Shown here: one piece after another, positions 1 through 6,481 of the stretch
Numbering within the stretch: the first letter of the stretch is position 1
How the letters are laid out: the number at the start of each line of letters is the position of its first letter
Assembly (NCBI GenBank): GCA_947456915.1
Contig: CANGUQ010000098.1
Coordinates: forward strand, 1-10,678
Direction: 5' to 3'
Length of the DNA stretch: 10,678 bases
Source of the DNA: Betaproteobacteria bacterium
Lineage (GTDB): Bacteria > Pseudomonadota > Gammaproteobacteria > Burkholderiales > CAIKXV01
The notes under the pieces: model-generated
Seen by the model: only the letters and a program-made list of their open reading frames with translations
Databases searched by the model: none
What the model was told of the DNA's origin: nothing
Translations under genes and position numbers: made by a program

Positions 1-65
1 CCCGGCCAATGGCACGCGCCGGGCGCGTCGCGGCACGCGCGTCGCGCACCGGCTGCCTCAGCAGC

Positions 66-71
66 TACAAT
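66..71 (+). promoter_or_regulatory. Possible -10 element upstream of the TTT binding-protein gene
   Basis: TACAAT matches the sigma-70 -10 consensus at five of six positions and lies about 87 bases before the ATG at 158. No good -35 hexamer is found 16-18 bases upstream (CGCGCA or TCGCGC), so either an activator is needed or the match is chance. The 5' untranslated region would be about 80 bases. Confidence 0.25.
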
Positions 72-141
72 CGACCCGGACACACGACGATTCCCGTTCG
101 CGGCAACTGCGGGGCACACCGCACCCGCGACCGGATGGCAA

Positions 142-157
142 GGGAGGAACACGGGGG
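142..157 (+). promoter_or_regulatory. Ribosome binding site of the TTT binding-protein gene
   Basis: A purine-rich stretch containing GGGAGG (142-147), followed by a second G-run immediately before the ATG at 158, supports this start. The spacing from GGGAGG is ten bases, at the long end of normal. Confidence 0.55.
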
Positions 158-1138
158 ATGGCCGACACGCGCAGTCCAGTGCCGCGGGCGCACACACGCC
201 GCCGCCTGCTCGGCACGCTCGCCGCCGGCTCGATCGCACCCGGCACGATGGCCCAGCAGCCGTGGCCGACCCGCCCGATCACGCTGCTGTGCTGGTCCGC
301 GCCGGGGTCACCGGTCGACGTGTACGCACGGATGATGGCGAAACTGCTCGGCCCGGAGCTCGGCCAGCCGGTGATCGTCGAGAACCGCGTCGGCGCGAGC
401 GGCCTGATCATGGTGAACACGCTGGTGAAGGCTGCGCCCAACGGCTACATGATCGCCGCGGCCACCACCACGCTGGCGACGCTGTTCGGCGAACCCGCCG
501 CCAGCTTCAGGCCGGAAGACCTGATGCCGATCGCGCGCTCGCAGCTCGACCCCTACGCACTGGTCGTGCACACCTCGACGCCGTTTCGCAACATCGACGA
601 GTTCGTCACCTTCGCCCGGCGCAAGCCCGACTTCCTGTCGGTGGGCGGCCCGTTCGCCATGAGCTCGCACCGCGTCGCGTGGGAGCTGTTCTGCGAGACG
701 GCGAAGATCCGCACGACGTGGATTCCCTATCCGGGCGGAGGACCGGCCCTCACCGCCATCGCCGGCGGGCAGGTGGAGGCGGTGGCGACCAACCCCGGCA
801 ATGTGAAGGCCTTCGCTGCCGCGGGCAAGGTGCGCGTGCTGGCGGTGTCCGCGGAGCGGCGCCTGGAGGAATTCCCCGACGTGCCCACCTATCGCGAGCG
901 TGGCTGGGACGTGGTGCGCTACCAGTGGCGCGGGCTGATCGCGCGCGCCGGCACGCCGGCACCGATCGTCGAGCGCCTCGCCGCCGCGGTCCAGCGCGTG
1001 CAGCAGGGGCCGGAGTGGCGGGCGTACCTGCGCCAGGAGTCCCAGCTCGACGGCTTTCAGGGCCCGGACGCGTTCCGCGCGCAGATCGCGCAGGACCGGC
1101 AGGAGATCGATACCCTGAAGAAGCGGCTGGGCCTGTGA
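158..1138 (+). CDS. Tripartite tricarboxylate transporter (TTT/Bug family) substrate-binding protein
   Basis: The 326-residue product has the normal length and layout of a Bug-family periplasmic binding protein, which captures a small, usually carboxylated, solute. Residues 1-32 form an export signal with a twin-arginine-like patch (RRR at 14-16), a short hydrophobic stretch and a likely cleavage after Ala32, giving a mature start QQPWPTRPI. This is followed by the family's opening strand, the APG-x-x-x-D ligand loop and the G-QPVIVENR-G-A-G motif near residues 70-84. The mid-protein Y-x-GGGPA and GG-x-V-A segments and the C-terminal PDVPT and GTPAPIVERL motifs are also family hallmarks. No TctA or TctB membrane partners lie nearby, so this is an orphan receptor, as is common in Burkholderiales. 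It is probably co-transcribed with the dioxygenase gene 35 bases downstream. The ligand cannot be told from sequence. Confidence 0.92.
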   Translation: MADTRSPVPRAHTRRRLLGTLAAGSIAPGTMAQQPWPTRPITLLCWSAPGSPVDVYARMMAKLLGPELGQPVIVENRVGASGLIMVNTLVKAAPNGYMIAAATTTLATLFGEPAASFRPEDLMPIARSQLDPYALVVHTSTPFRNIDEFVTFARRKPDFLSVGGPFAMSSHRVAWELFCETAKIRTTWIPYPGGGPALTAIAGGQVEAVATNPGNVKAFAAAGKVRVLAVSAERRLEEFPDVPTYRERGWDVVRYQWRGLIARAGTPAPIVERLAAAVQRVQQGPEWRAYLRQESQLDGFQGPDAFRAQIAQDRQEIDTLKKRLGL

Positions 1139-1161
1139 GCCCGCGCACGCGCTCGTCAACC

Positions 1162-1169
1162 GAGGAGGT
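1162..1169 (+). promoter_or_regulatory. Strong Shine-Dalgarno site that fixes the GTG start of the dioxygenase
   Basis: GAGGAGGT is a near-perfect anti-16S match ending four bases before GTG at 1174. No in-frame ATG lies near this position, and the reading frame upstream of it belongs to an out-of-frame shadow of the previous gene. The GTG is therefore the convincing start. Confidence 0.8.
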
Positions 1170-1173
1170 CGCC

Positions 1174-2115
1174 GTGTCCACCCCCGCCTGCGCTCACCCG
1201 CCAGTCCAGCACTCGATCACGCCGCTCGCGCCGGCGCTCGGCGCGCGCATCGACGGGTTGCGCCTCGATGCGATCGACGAGGCGGGCATCGCGACGATCC
1301 GCGCGGCGCTGCTCGAACACGCGGTCCTGCTGATTCCCGGGCAGACGCTCGCCGATGCGCAACTGATCGCCTTCGGCAGGCGCATCGGCGAACTGGACGT
1401 CTCGCCGCTCGCCTACGTCGACGGCCAGCAGGAGCGCGAGCACCCGGAGGTGCTGATCGTCTCCAACGTGAAGCAGGACGGACGGCCGATCGGCGTGCTC
1501 GGCGACGCCGAGGTGGTCTGGCACTCGGACAACTCCTATCGCGAGACCCCGCTGAGCTACAGCCTGCTGTACGCGGTGGAGCTGCCGCCGGCGGGTGGCG
1601 AGACCTGCTTCACCAGCATGTACCTCGCCTGGGAGACGCTGCCGGCCGCACTGAAGGCGCGCGTCGCCGGTCTGGAGATCAAGCACGACATGACCTACAA
1701 CAGCGCCGGCGTGCTGCGCCGGGGCTTCACCCACGTCACCGATCCGGTCAGCGCGCCCGGCCCGTGGCATCCGATCGTGCGCACCCACCCGCAGACGGGT
1801 CACGACGCGCTCTACCTGGGCCGGCGACCGAACGCATACGTGCGCGGGTTGCCGCGCGCGGCATCCGACGCCCTGATCGAGGCACTGTGGGCGCACGCGA
1901 CCGACGAACGCTTCGCCTGGTGCCACCGCTGGCAGCTGGGCGACGTGCTGATCTGGGACAACCGCTGCGTGATGCACCGGCGCAACGGCTTCGATCCGAA
2001 CGCGCGGCGCATCATGCACCGGCTGCAGTTCAGCGGCGAACGGCCGGCGCACCGGCCCGAGGCCGCAGCGCGCGGCCCGCACCCGCGCATCGCCCGCCTG
2101 CTGCCGCAGCGCTGA
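1174..2115 (+). CDS. TauD/TfdA-family Fe(II)/2-oxoglutarate-dependent dioxygenase
   Basis: The 313-residue product starts at GTG. The facial triad of the superfamily is present: His117 and Asp119 in the motif WHSDNSY, and His268 in VMHRRNGFD. Arg278/Arg279 and Arg283 lie in the C-terminal RRIMHR-LQFSG segment, where these enzymes bind the 2-oxoglutarate carboxylate. Other TauD hallmarks are PPAGGETCFTSMYLAWE (about 140-156), a TH-x-V-TDPV segment and LGDVLIWDN before the last ligand. The family couples 2-oxoglutarate decarboxylation to hydroxylation of a substrate, for example a sulfonate, an aryloxyacetate or an alkyl compound. The enzyme is cytoplasmic. Pairing with a TTT binding protein suggests a shared substrate that is taken up and then oxidised, but this is inference and I would not call it tauD or tfdA. 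No truncation is seen. Confidence 0.9.
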   Translation: MSTPACAHPPVQHSITPLAPALGARIDGLRLDAIDEAGIATIRAALLEHAVLLIPGQTLADAQLIAFGRRIGELDVSPLAYVDGQQEREHPEVLIVSNVKQDGRPIGVLGDAEVVWHSDNSYRETPLSYSLLYAVELPPAGGETCFTSMYLAWETLPAALKARVAGLEIKHDMTYNSAGVLRRGFTHVTDPVSAPGPWHPIVRTHPQTGHDALYLGRRPNAYVRGLPRAASDALIEALWAHATDERFAWCHRWQLGDVLIWDNRCVMHRRNGFDPNARRIMHRLQFSGERPAHRPEAAARGPHPRIARLLPQR

Positions 2116-2117
2116 GC

Positions 2118-2137
2118 GCTGGCGAGGTACCGCCAGC
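2118..2137 (+). terminator. Hairpin directly after the dioxygenase stop (U-less terminator candidate)
   Basis: GCTGGCG (2118-2124) and CGCCAGC (2131-2137) form a perfect 7-bp stem around a six-base loop, starting two bases after the TGA. No T-run follows, so this is at best a U-less or Rho-assisted terminator or an mRNA 3'-end stabiliser. A second, weaker pairing, GCGGGC (2158-2163) with GCCCGC (2176-2181), follows it. Confidence 0.4.
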
Positions 2138-2224
2138 CGCGCGTGCGCTCGTGCCTCGCGGGCAGCGCGCAACCCGCCCGCATCGCGGTGACCCGCGCGA
2201 CAGGATGCCGAACCAGACGCGCTC

Positions 2225-2253
2225 GCGGCACCGCCGGGACCGGGCAGTGCCGC
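2225..2253 (-). terminator. Hairpin directly after the phrB stop (U-less terminator candidate)
   Basis: GCGGCAC (2225-2231) pairs perfectly with GTGCCGC (2247-2253), 7 bp around a 15-base loop, and begins four bases beyond the phrB stop on the minus strand. No U-run follows in that direction. Its position between convergent genes suggests a role at the transcript end. Confidence 0.4.
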
Positions 2254-2257
2254 CCCG

Positions 2258-3721
2258 TCAGGCCTGCTTCACCGCCTTGTAGATCGCGAGCGCGCGTGCA
2301 CGCCGCTCGGCGTGATCGACGATGGGGGCCAGATAGTCGCGGCCGATCGTGCAGCCGGCCATCTGCTGCTCGAGCGCCGGCATCGTCCACGGCGCGTGGA
2401 TGTACTTCGCCGGCACCTTTGCAAGCTCCGGCAGGTAGCGGCGGATGAACCTGCCCTCCGCGTCGAAGCGCTCGGACTGGCTCACCGGATTGAAGATGCG
2501 GAAGTAGGGCTGCGCATCGCAACCGGTGGAAGCTGCCCACTGCCAGCCGCCGTTGTTCGCCGACAGGTCGAAGTCGATCAGCCGCTGGGCGAAGTAGCGC
2601 TCGCCCCGGCGCCAGTCGATCAGCAGGTCCTTGACCAGGAACGAGGCGACGATCATCCGCAGCCGGTTGTGCATGTAGCCGGTCTGGTTGATCTGGCGCA
2701 TCGCCGCGTCGACGATCGGGTAGCCGGTGCGCGCCTCGCACCACGCGCGAAACAGCGTCTCGTCGTTGTCGAACACGAGCCGGTCGTACTCGCGCTTCCA
2801 CGCGCCGTCGACCACGTGCGGGTGCTGCGACAGGATCATGAAGTAGAAGTCGCGCCAGATCAGCTCCGACAGCCAGACGCGCGCGCCTTCGCTGCGGGCA
2901 GCCCGCTCGTGCGCGGTGCGCGCGAGCTCGCGGATCGAGACGGTGCCGAAACGAAGGTGCACCGACAGATAGGACGGGCCCTTCACCGCCGGAAAGTCGC
3001 GTCGCTCGTGGTAGCTGTCCAGCCGCGGCAGGAACGACTCGAACGCGGCGTGCGCCGCGGTTTCGCCCCCGGCCACGCCGAGCTCGGACAGGTTCGTGCG
3101 CTCGAAGCCCATCGCGGCCAGCGGCAGCTGCTCCGGCGCGAGCTCGCCCGCCGGTACCGGCTGCAGCTGGCCCGGGGCGGGGTGCGTGTCGCGCGCGGCC
3201 AGATCGGCGGCGCCGACCCGCTTCAGCCACGCGTTGCGGTACGGGGTGAACACGCCGTACACGCCGCCGCTGCCGGTGAGGATCTCGCGCTGCTCGAACA
3301 CCACCTGATCCTTGGCGGTGTGCCACGCACGACCCTGCGCGCGCAGCGCCTGCTCCACCGCTGCATCGCGCGCGATCGCCGCCGGCTCGTAGTCGTGATT
3401 CGCGTACACCGCCTGCACGTCGAGCGCCTGCGCAAGCGCCGGCAGCACCTGCACCGCGCGCGCGTGACGAACGATCAGTCCGCCGCCGTGCGCGGCGAGC
3501 CGCCGGTGCAGTTCGGCGACGCTGCCGGCGATGAACTCCACCCGCCGGTCCGCACGATCGGGGAGCACGTCGAGAATGTCGCGGTCGAACACGAACACGC
3601 ACCACACGGCACGCGCACGCGACAGCGCGAGCGCGAGCGCTGCGTTGTCCGCGAGCCGCAGGTCGCGGCGAAACCAGAAGAGCGCGCGCGCGCCGCCTTC
3701 AGCCGGCGCGCGTGCGCTCAT
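2258..3721 (-). CDS. phrB: Deoxyribodipyrimidine photolyase (class I CPD photolyase)
   Basis: The 487-residue cytoplasmic flavoprotein would split UV-induced cyclobutane pyrimidine dimers using blue light. The N-terminal alpha/beta antenna domain opens with LFWFRRDLRLADN (residues 14-26), the photolyase signature. The C-terminal FAD domain contains TGYPIVDAAMRQINQTGYMH (332-351) and NNGGWQWAASTGCDAQPYFR with Trp393 and Trp395, one of which probably belongs to the electron-transfer tryptophan chain. RRYLPELAKVPAKYIHAPW then marks the C-terminal part. Length is close to E. coli PhrB (472). The GGWQWAASTG-x-DA segment is that of true CPD photolyases rather than DASH cryptochromes, though (6-4) activity cannot be formally excluded. 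The ATG has no Shine-Dalgarno sequence; it follows a pyrimidine-rich tract ending CCCTTCCG. The gene is divergent from algH and convergent with the dioxygenase gene. A (GC)6 run lies at its 5' end (3682-3693). Confidence 0.95.
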   Translation of the reverse strand: MSARAPAEGGARALFWFRRDLRLADNAALALALSRARAVWCVFVFDRDILDVLPDRADRRVEFIAGSVAELHRRLAAHGGGLIVRHARAVQVLPALAQALDVQAVYANHDYEPAAIARDAAVEQALRAQGRAWHTAKDQVVFEQREILTGSGGVYGVFTPYRNAWLKRVGAADLAARDTHPAPGQLQPVPAGELAPEQLPLAAMGFERTNLSELGVAGGETAAHAAFESFLPRLDSYHERRDFPAVKGPSYLSVHLRFGTVSIRELARTAHERAARSEGARVWLSELIWRDFYFMILSQHPHVVDGAWKREYDRLVFDNDETLFRAWCEARTGYPIVDAAMRQINQTGYMHNRLRMIVASFLVKDLLIDWRRGERYFAQRLIDFDLSANNGGWQWAASTGCDAQPYFRIFNPVSQSERFDAEGRFIRRYLPELAKVPAKYIHAPWTMPALEQQMAGCTIGRDYLAPIVDHAERRARALAIYKAVKQA

Positions 3722-3785
3722 CGGAAGGGCTGCAGAGCAGACGGATCATCGGCGGCGGGCAGTGGTGGCTGGGCAAGGGGCGTGA

Positions 3786-3814
3786 ATTGTGGCGGTCCGG
3801 GGCGACGTTTACAA
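3786..3814 (-). promoter_or_regulatory. Candidate phrB promoter interlocked with the algH promoter
   Basis: On the minus strand, TTGTAA (plus-strand 3809-3814; four of six -35 matches) is followed after exactly 17 bases by CACAAT (3786-3791; four of six -10 matches). Transcription would start near 3779, giving an untranslated leader of about 57 bases before the phrB ATG. Both hexamers lie almost entirely on the hexamers of the opposing promoter. Confidence 0.4.
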
Positions 3815-3815
3815 T
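3787..3815 (+). promoter_or_regulatory. Candidate sigma-70 promoter of the algH-ruvX-pyr gene cluster
   Basis: TTGTGG (3787-3792; three of six -35 matches) and TACAAT (3810-3815; five of six -10 matches) are separated by exactly 17 bases. A start near 3822 would leave a leader of about 17 bases before the algH ATG, too short to hold a pyrimidine attenuator. It is the best promoter-like sequence before the cluster. Confidence 0.55.
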
Positions 3816-3838
3816 GCCACCCCAACCTGACGAGCGCC

Positions 3839-4405
3839 ATGGCCATCGAAACCATCGATCTGACCGGACACTTCCTGATCGCCATGCCAGCCATGGCCGA
3901 TCCGAACTTCGCCCGGACGGTCACCTACATCTGCGAGCACAACGAGCGCGGCGCGCTCGGGGTCGTGGTCAATCGGCCGACCGACATGACGCTGGAAGGG
4001 CTGTTCGAGCAGGTCGACATTCCGCTCAGCTCGCCGCGACTGCGCGCACTGCCGGTGCACTACGGCGGTCCGGTGCAGGTCGACCGCGGCTTCGTGCTGC
4101 ACAAGCCGATCGGCAGCTGGCAGTCGACGCTGCACGTGCGCAACGACATCGGCCTCACGACGTCGAAGGACATCCTCACCGCGCTCGGGCAGGGCGAGGG
4201 GCCGGAACAGGTGCTGATCACGATCGGCTATGCCGGCTGGTCCGCCGGGCAGCTCGAGAACGAGATCAGGCAGAACGCCTGGCTCACCGTCGCCGCGCAG
4301 GCGGAGACGATCTTCGATCTGGCGCCGGAAGCGCGCATGGCCGGAGCGCTCGGACTGCTCGGCATCGATCTGTCGCGGCTGTCGGAGCAGGCCGGGCATG
4401 CCTGA
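3839..4405 (+). CDS. algH: AlgH/UPF0301 (YqgE) family protein
   Basis: The 188-residue product matches the UPF0301/DUF179 family along its whole length. Visible hallmarks are LTGHFLIAMPAMADPNFAR (residues 8-26), TYICEHNERGALGVVVNRP and the GGPV segment near residues 79-82, then the GYAGWSAGQLENEI block and the closing A-LGLLGIDLS segment. The family is a single cytoplasmic alpha/beta domain whose biochemical role is not settled; it was named for an alginate-regulation phenotype in Pseudomonas. The gene heads a conserved algH-ruvX cluster and ends nine bases before the ruvX ATG, so co-transcription is likely. The Shine-Dalgarno sequence is weak (GACGAG-like). The ATG is chosen because the family's conserved N-terminus begins about seven residues after it; the open frame further upstream is only an antisense shadow of phrB. 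Confidence 0.93.
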   Translation: MAIETIDLTGHFLIAMPAMADPNFARTVTYICEHNERGALGVVVNRPTDMTLEGLFEQVDIPLSSPRLRALPVHYGGPVQVDRGFVLHKPIGSWQSTLHVRNDIGLTTSKDILTALGQGEGPEQVLITIGYAGWSAGQLENEIRQNAWLTVAAQAETIFDLAPEARMAGALGLLGIDLSRLSEQAGHA

Positions 4406-4414
4406 GCGACGCGC

Positions 4415-4894
4415 ATGACGGCACTCGCCGCCGGGCACGCTGCGGTACCGCTCACGCAGTCGCGTCCGGTACTGGCCTTCGACTTCGGCACGCGCCGCAT
4501 CGGCGTGGCGAGCGGCGATCTCGCACTGGGCAGCGCACACCCGCTGGTCACGCTCGACGCCCGCGATCGCGCACGCTCGCAGCTCGAGATCTCGGCACTC
4601 ATCGAGCAGTGGCAGCCGGCGCAGCTGGTGGTCGGCGTACCCTGCGCGCTCGACGGCTCCGAGCACGCGATGACCCGCTCGGCGCGGGCGTTCGCGCGGG
4701 CGCTCGCGCGCCGCCACGCGCTGCCGGTTGCTCACGTCGACGAACGGTTCAGTTCGGTCGAGGCCGATGCGCTTCTGCGCGAAGCCGGCGCCGATGCACG
4801 CGCGCGCGCGCGACTGGTCGACGCGCACGCCGCCTGCGTGATCCTGCGCGCGTTCATCGAGCAGCAGGCTGCCCGGCGGCAGGCCGCAGCGTGA
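4415..4894 (+). CDS. ruvX: RuvX/YqgF-type RNase H-fold nuclease (putative pre-16S rRNA nuclease or Holliday junction resolvase)
   Basis: The 159-residue product is somewhat longer than E. coli YqgF (138) because of about 18 extra N-terminal residues. The RNase H-fold core starts at VLAFDFGTRRIGVA. The expected acidic triad is intact: Asp23 in FDFGTRRIG, Glu110 in VDERFSS, and Asp136 in LVDAHAA. VVGVPCALDGSEH (72-84) matches the canonical VVGLPLNMDGS block. The family is reported to mature the 16S rRNA 5' end in E. coli and to be resolvase-like; the sequence cannot separate the two. The gene sits nine bases after algH, and its TGA overlaps the pyrR ATG by one base, so it is part of the same transcript. 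A (CG)7 tract at 4799-4812 encodes the Arg-Ala repeat just before Asp136. Confidence 0.93.
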   Translation: MTALAAGHAAVPLTQSRPVLAFDFGTRRIGVASGDLALGSAHPLVTLDARDRARSQLEISALIEQWQPAQLVVGVPCALDGSEHAMTRSARAFARALARRHALPVAHVDERFSSVEADALLREAGADARARARLVDAHAACVILRAFIEQQAARRQAAA

Positions 4895-5415
4895 TGACCG
4901 CCCTTCCCGCAGCCGACGCACTGATCGCCGCGCTCGCCGCGAAGATGCGCGTCGCGATCGATCCGGCGCGCTGCGCGCTGGTGGGCATTCACAGCGGCGG
5001 CGCGTGGATCGCCGAACGACTGCACCGTGAACTGGGGATCGCCGCACCGCTGGGCACGATCGACGTCGGGCTGCACCGCGACGATCTGGAGACATCCGGC
5101 CTGCGCTCGGCCATGCGTGCATCCTCGGTTCCGTTCGAGGTCGGCGGCGCGGACATCGTGCTGGTCGACGACGTGCTCTACACCGGGCGCACGATCCGCG
5201 CGGCGATGAACGAGCTGTTCGACTACGGTCGTCCGGACCGCATCCGCCTCGCGGCACTGATCGACCGCGGCGGTCGCCACCTGCCGATCGCGGCCGATTT
5301 CACGGCGGCGGTGATCGAACTGCCCGATGACCGGGAGATCGTGCTCGCGCGCGCTGCAGACTCGACGCTCAGCCTGCGCAGCGCAGTGCGCAGCCAGCCC
5401 GGCAGCGGTGCCTGA
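4894..5415 (+). CDS. pyrR: PyrR: bifunctional pyrimidine regulatory protein / uracil phosphoribosyltransferase
   Basis: The 173-residue product is a type I phosphoribosyltransferase. The PRPP-binding loop IVLVDDVLYTGRT lies at residues 88-100, and HSGGAWIAERL (33-43) is the family's pyrophosphate-side loop. LHRDDLETSGL (60-70) corresponds to the flexible YRDD hood of PyrR, and LIDRGGRHLPIAADF is a PyrR signature absent from plain Upp enzymes. The family converts uracil plus PRPP to UMP. In Gram-positives it also binds pyr mRNA to control attenuation; in proteobacteria it is reported to have a regulatory role whose mechanism is less clear. The ATG overlaps the ruvX stop (TGATG), implying translational coupling; an in-frame GTG one codon upstream is less likely. 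It precedes pyrB by 99 bases, as expected for a pyrimidine operon. No PyrR-type RNA loop was recognised nearby. Confidence 0.93.
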   Translation: MTALPAADALIAALAAKMRVAIDPARCALVGIHSGGAWIAERLHRELGIAAPLGTIDVGLHRDDLETSGLRSAMRASSVPFEVGGADIVLVDDVLYTGRTIRAAMNELFDYGRPDRIRLAALIDRGGRHLPIAADFTAAVIELPDDREIVLARAADSTLSLRSAVRSQPGSGA

Positions 5416-5514
5416 GTTGCCGCCCCGCAGCCGCGATCTCCCCGCTGCCCGGCTCCCCTGCTGCGCGAGCGGCGCCCGCGCCCGCCTGTGCGCCTCACTT
5501 CCCTTCCCGCCCCG
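5416..5514 (+). other. C-rich pyrR-pyrB spacer with an SD-less, pyrimidine-tract pyrB leader
   Basis: This 99-base spacer holds no gene. Its 3' end (5493-5514) is almost all pyrimidine, with only A5497, G5509 and G5514 interrupting, and abuts the pyrB ATG without a Shine-Dalgarno sequence. C-rich, weakly structured RNA here could act as an S1 or Rho contact site, which is inference. No sigma-70 hexamers stand out. Confidence 0.35.
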
Positions 5515-6465
5515 ATGACCCGTCATCCGCAACTGGACGCCCACGGCGCGCTCAGGCACCTGCTGTCGATCGAAGGCCTGCCACGCGACGTGCTGGTGAA
5601 GATCCTCGACACCGCCCACCCGTTCGTGAGCGTGGCCGAACGCGAAGTGAAGAAGGTGCCCCTGCTGCGCGGCAAGAGCGTGTTCAACCTGTTCTTCGAG
5701 AACTCCACGCGCACGCGCACGACGTTCGAGATCGCCGCCAAGCGGCTGTCGGCGGACGTCATCAACCTCAACATCAACGCGAGTTCGGCGAGCAAGGGCG
5801 AGTCGCTGCTCGACACCATCGCCAACCTGTCGGCGATGGACGCCGACATGTTCGTCGTGCGTCACGCGCAGAGCGGCGCGCCGTTCCTGATCGCGAGCCA
5901 CGTGCGCGAGGGCATCAGCGTGATCAACGCCGGCGACGGCCGGCACCAGCACCCGACGCAGGCGCTGCTGGACATGTACACGATCCGCCACTACAAGAAG
6001 TCGTTCACCGACCTCACCGTGACGGTGGTCGGCGACGTGCTGCACTCGCGCGTGGCGCGCTCGCAGATTCACGCGCTGTCGATCCTCGGCGTGCCGGAGA
6101 TCCGGGTGGTCGGACCGAAGACGCTGGTACCGGCGGACTTCGGTCGTCTCGGCGTGCGCGTGTTCACCCGCATGGAAGAAGCCCTTGCGGGTGCCGACGT
6201 GGTGTCGATGCTGCGGCTGCAGAACGAGCGCATGGACGGCGGACTGCTGCCCAGCGCGCAGGAGTACTACAAGACCTACGGCCTGACCGCCGAGCGGCTC
6301 GCGCTGGCGAAGTCCGACGCGATCGTGCTGCACCCGGGGCCGATGAACCGCGGCGTGGAGATCGAGTCGAGCGTGGCCGACGGCTCGCAGTCGGTGATCC
6401 TGCCGCAGGTCACCTTCGGTATCGCCGTGCGCATGGCCGTGATGTCGATTCTCGCCGTCGGCTGA
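5515..6465 (+). CDS. pyrB: Aspartate carbamoyltransferase catalytic subunit
   Basis: The 316-residue enzyme transfers the carbamoyl group of carbamoyl phosphate to L-aspartate, the first committed step of UMP synthesis. The carbamoyl-phosphate signature FFENSTRTRT has STRTR at residues 64-68. SASKGES supplies the loop serine and Lys94. HPTQ (146-149) carries the catalytic histidine, MLRLQNERM holds the aspartate-binding Arg234 and Gln236, and LHPGPMNRG (272-280) is the usual closing motif. The alignment is that of long-type proteobacterial PyrB that assembles with a PyrC' protein. No pyrI gene follows; the inactive dihydroorotase homologue does, which fits that assembly. The ATG at 5515 is preferred; an in-frame GTG at 5488 would add nine residues. 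Neither has a Shine-Dalgarno sequence. Confidence 0.96.
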   Translation: MTRHPQLDAHGALRHLLSIEGLPRDVLVKILDTAHPFVSVAEREVKKVPLLRGKSVFNLFFENSTRTRTTFEIAAKRLSADVINLNINASSASKGESLLDTIANLSAMDADMFVVRHAQSGAPFLIASHVREGISVINAGDGRHQHPTQALLDMYTIRHYKKSFTDLTVTVVGDVLHSRVARSQIHALSILGVPEIRVVGPKTLVPADFGRLGVRVFTRMEEALAGADVVSMLRLQNERMDGGLLPSAQEYYKTYGLTAERLALAKSDAIVLHPGPMNRGVEIESSVADGSQSVILPQVTFGIAVRMAVMSILAVG

Positions 6466-6481
6466 GCCGGCGGCCTTCGCG

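Noticed and set aside
262..1173. Upstream in-frame extension of the dioxygenase overlapping the TTT gene
   Set aside because: The translation before 1174 is low-complexity Arg/Ala/Gly sequence out of frame with the TTT receptor. The strong Shine-Dalgarno site at 1162-1169 sets the start at the GTG.
1812..3605. A 597-codon minus-strand frame overlapping phrB
   Set aside because: It is a plus-one shadow of the photolyase, which reads intact in its own frame with all signature motifs.
2312..3838. Upstream in-frame extension of algH across the phrB locus
   Set aside because: It is the antisense of phrB. The UPF0301 homology begins a few residues after the ATG at 3839.
3712..4893. Upstream in-frame extension of pyrR across algH and ruvX
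   Set aside because: The translation is a frame shadow of two real genes. PyrR homology starts just after the ATG at 4894, which overlaps the ruvX stop.
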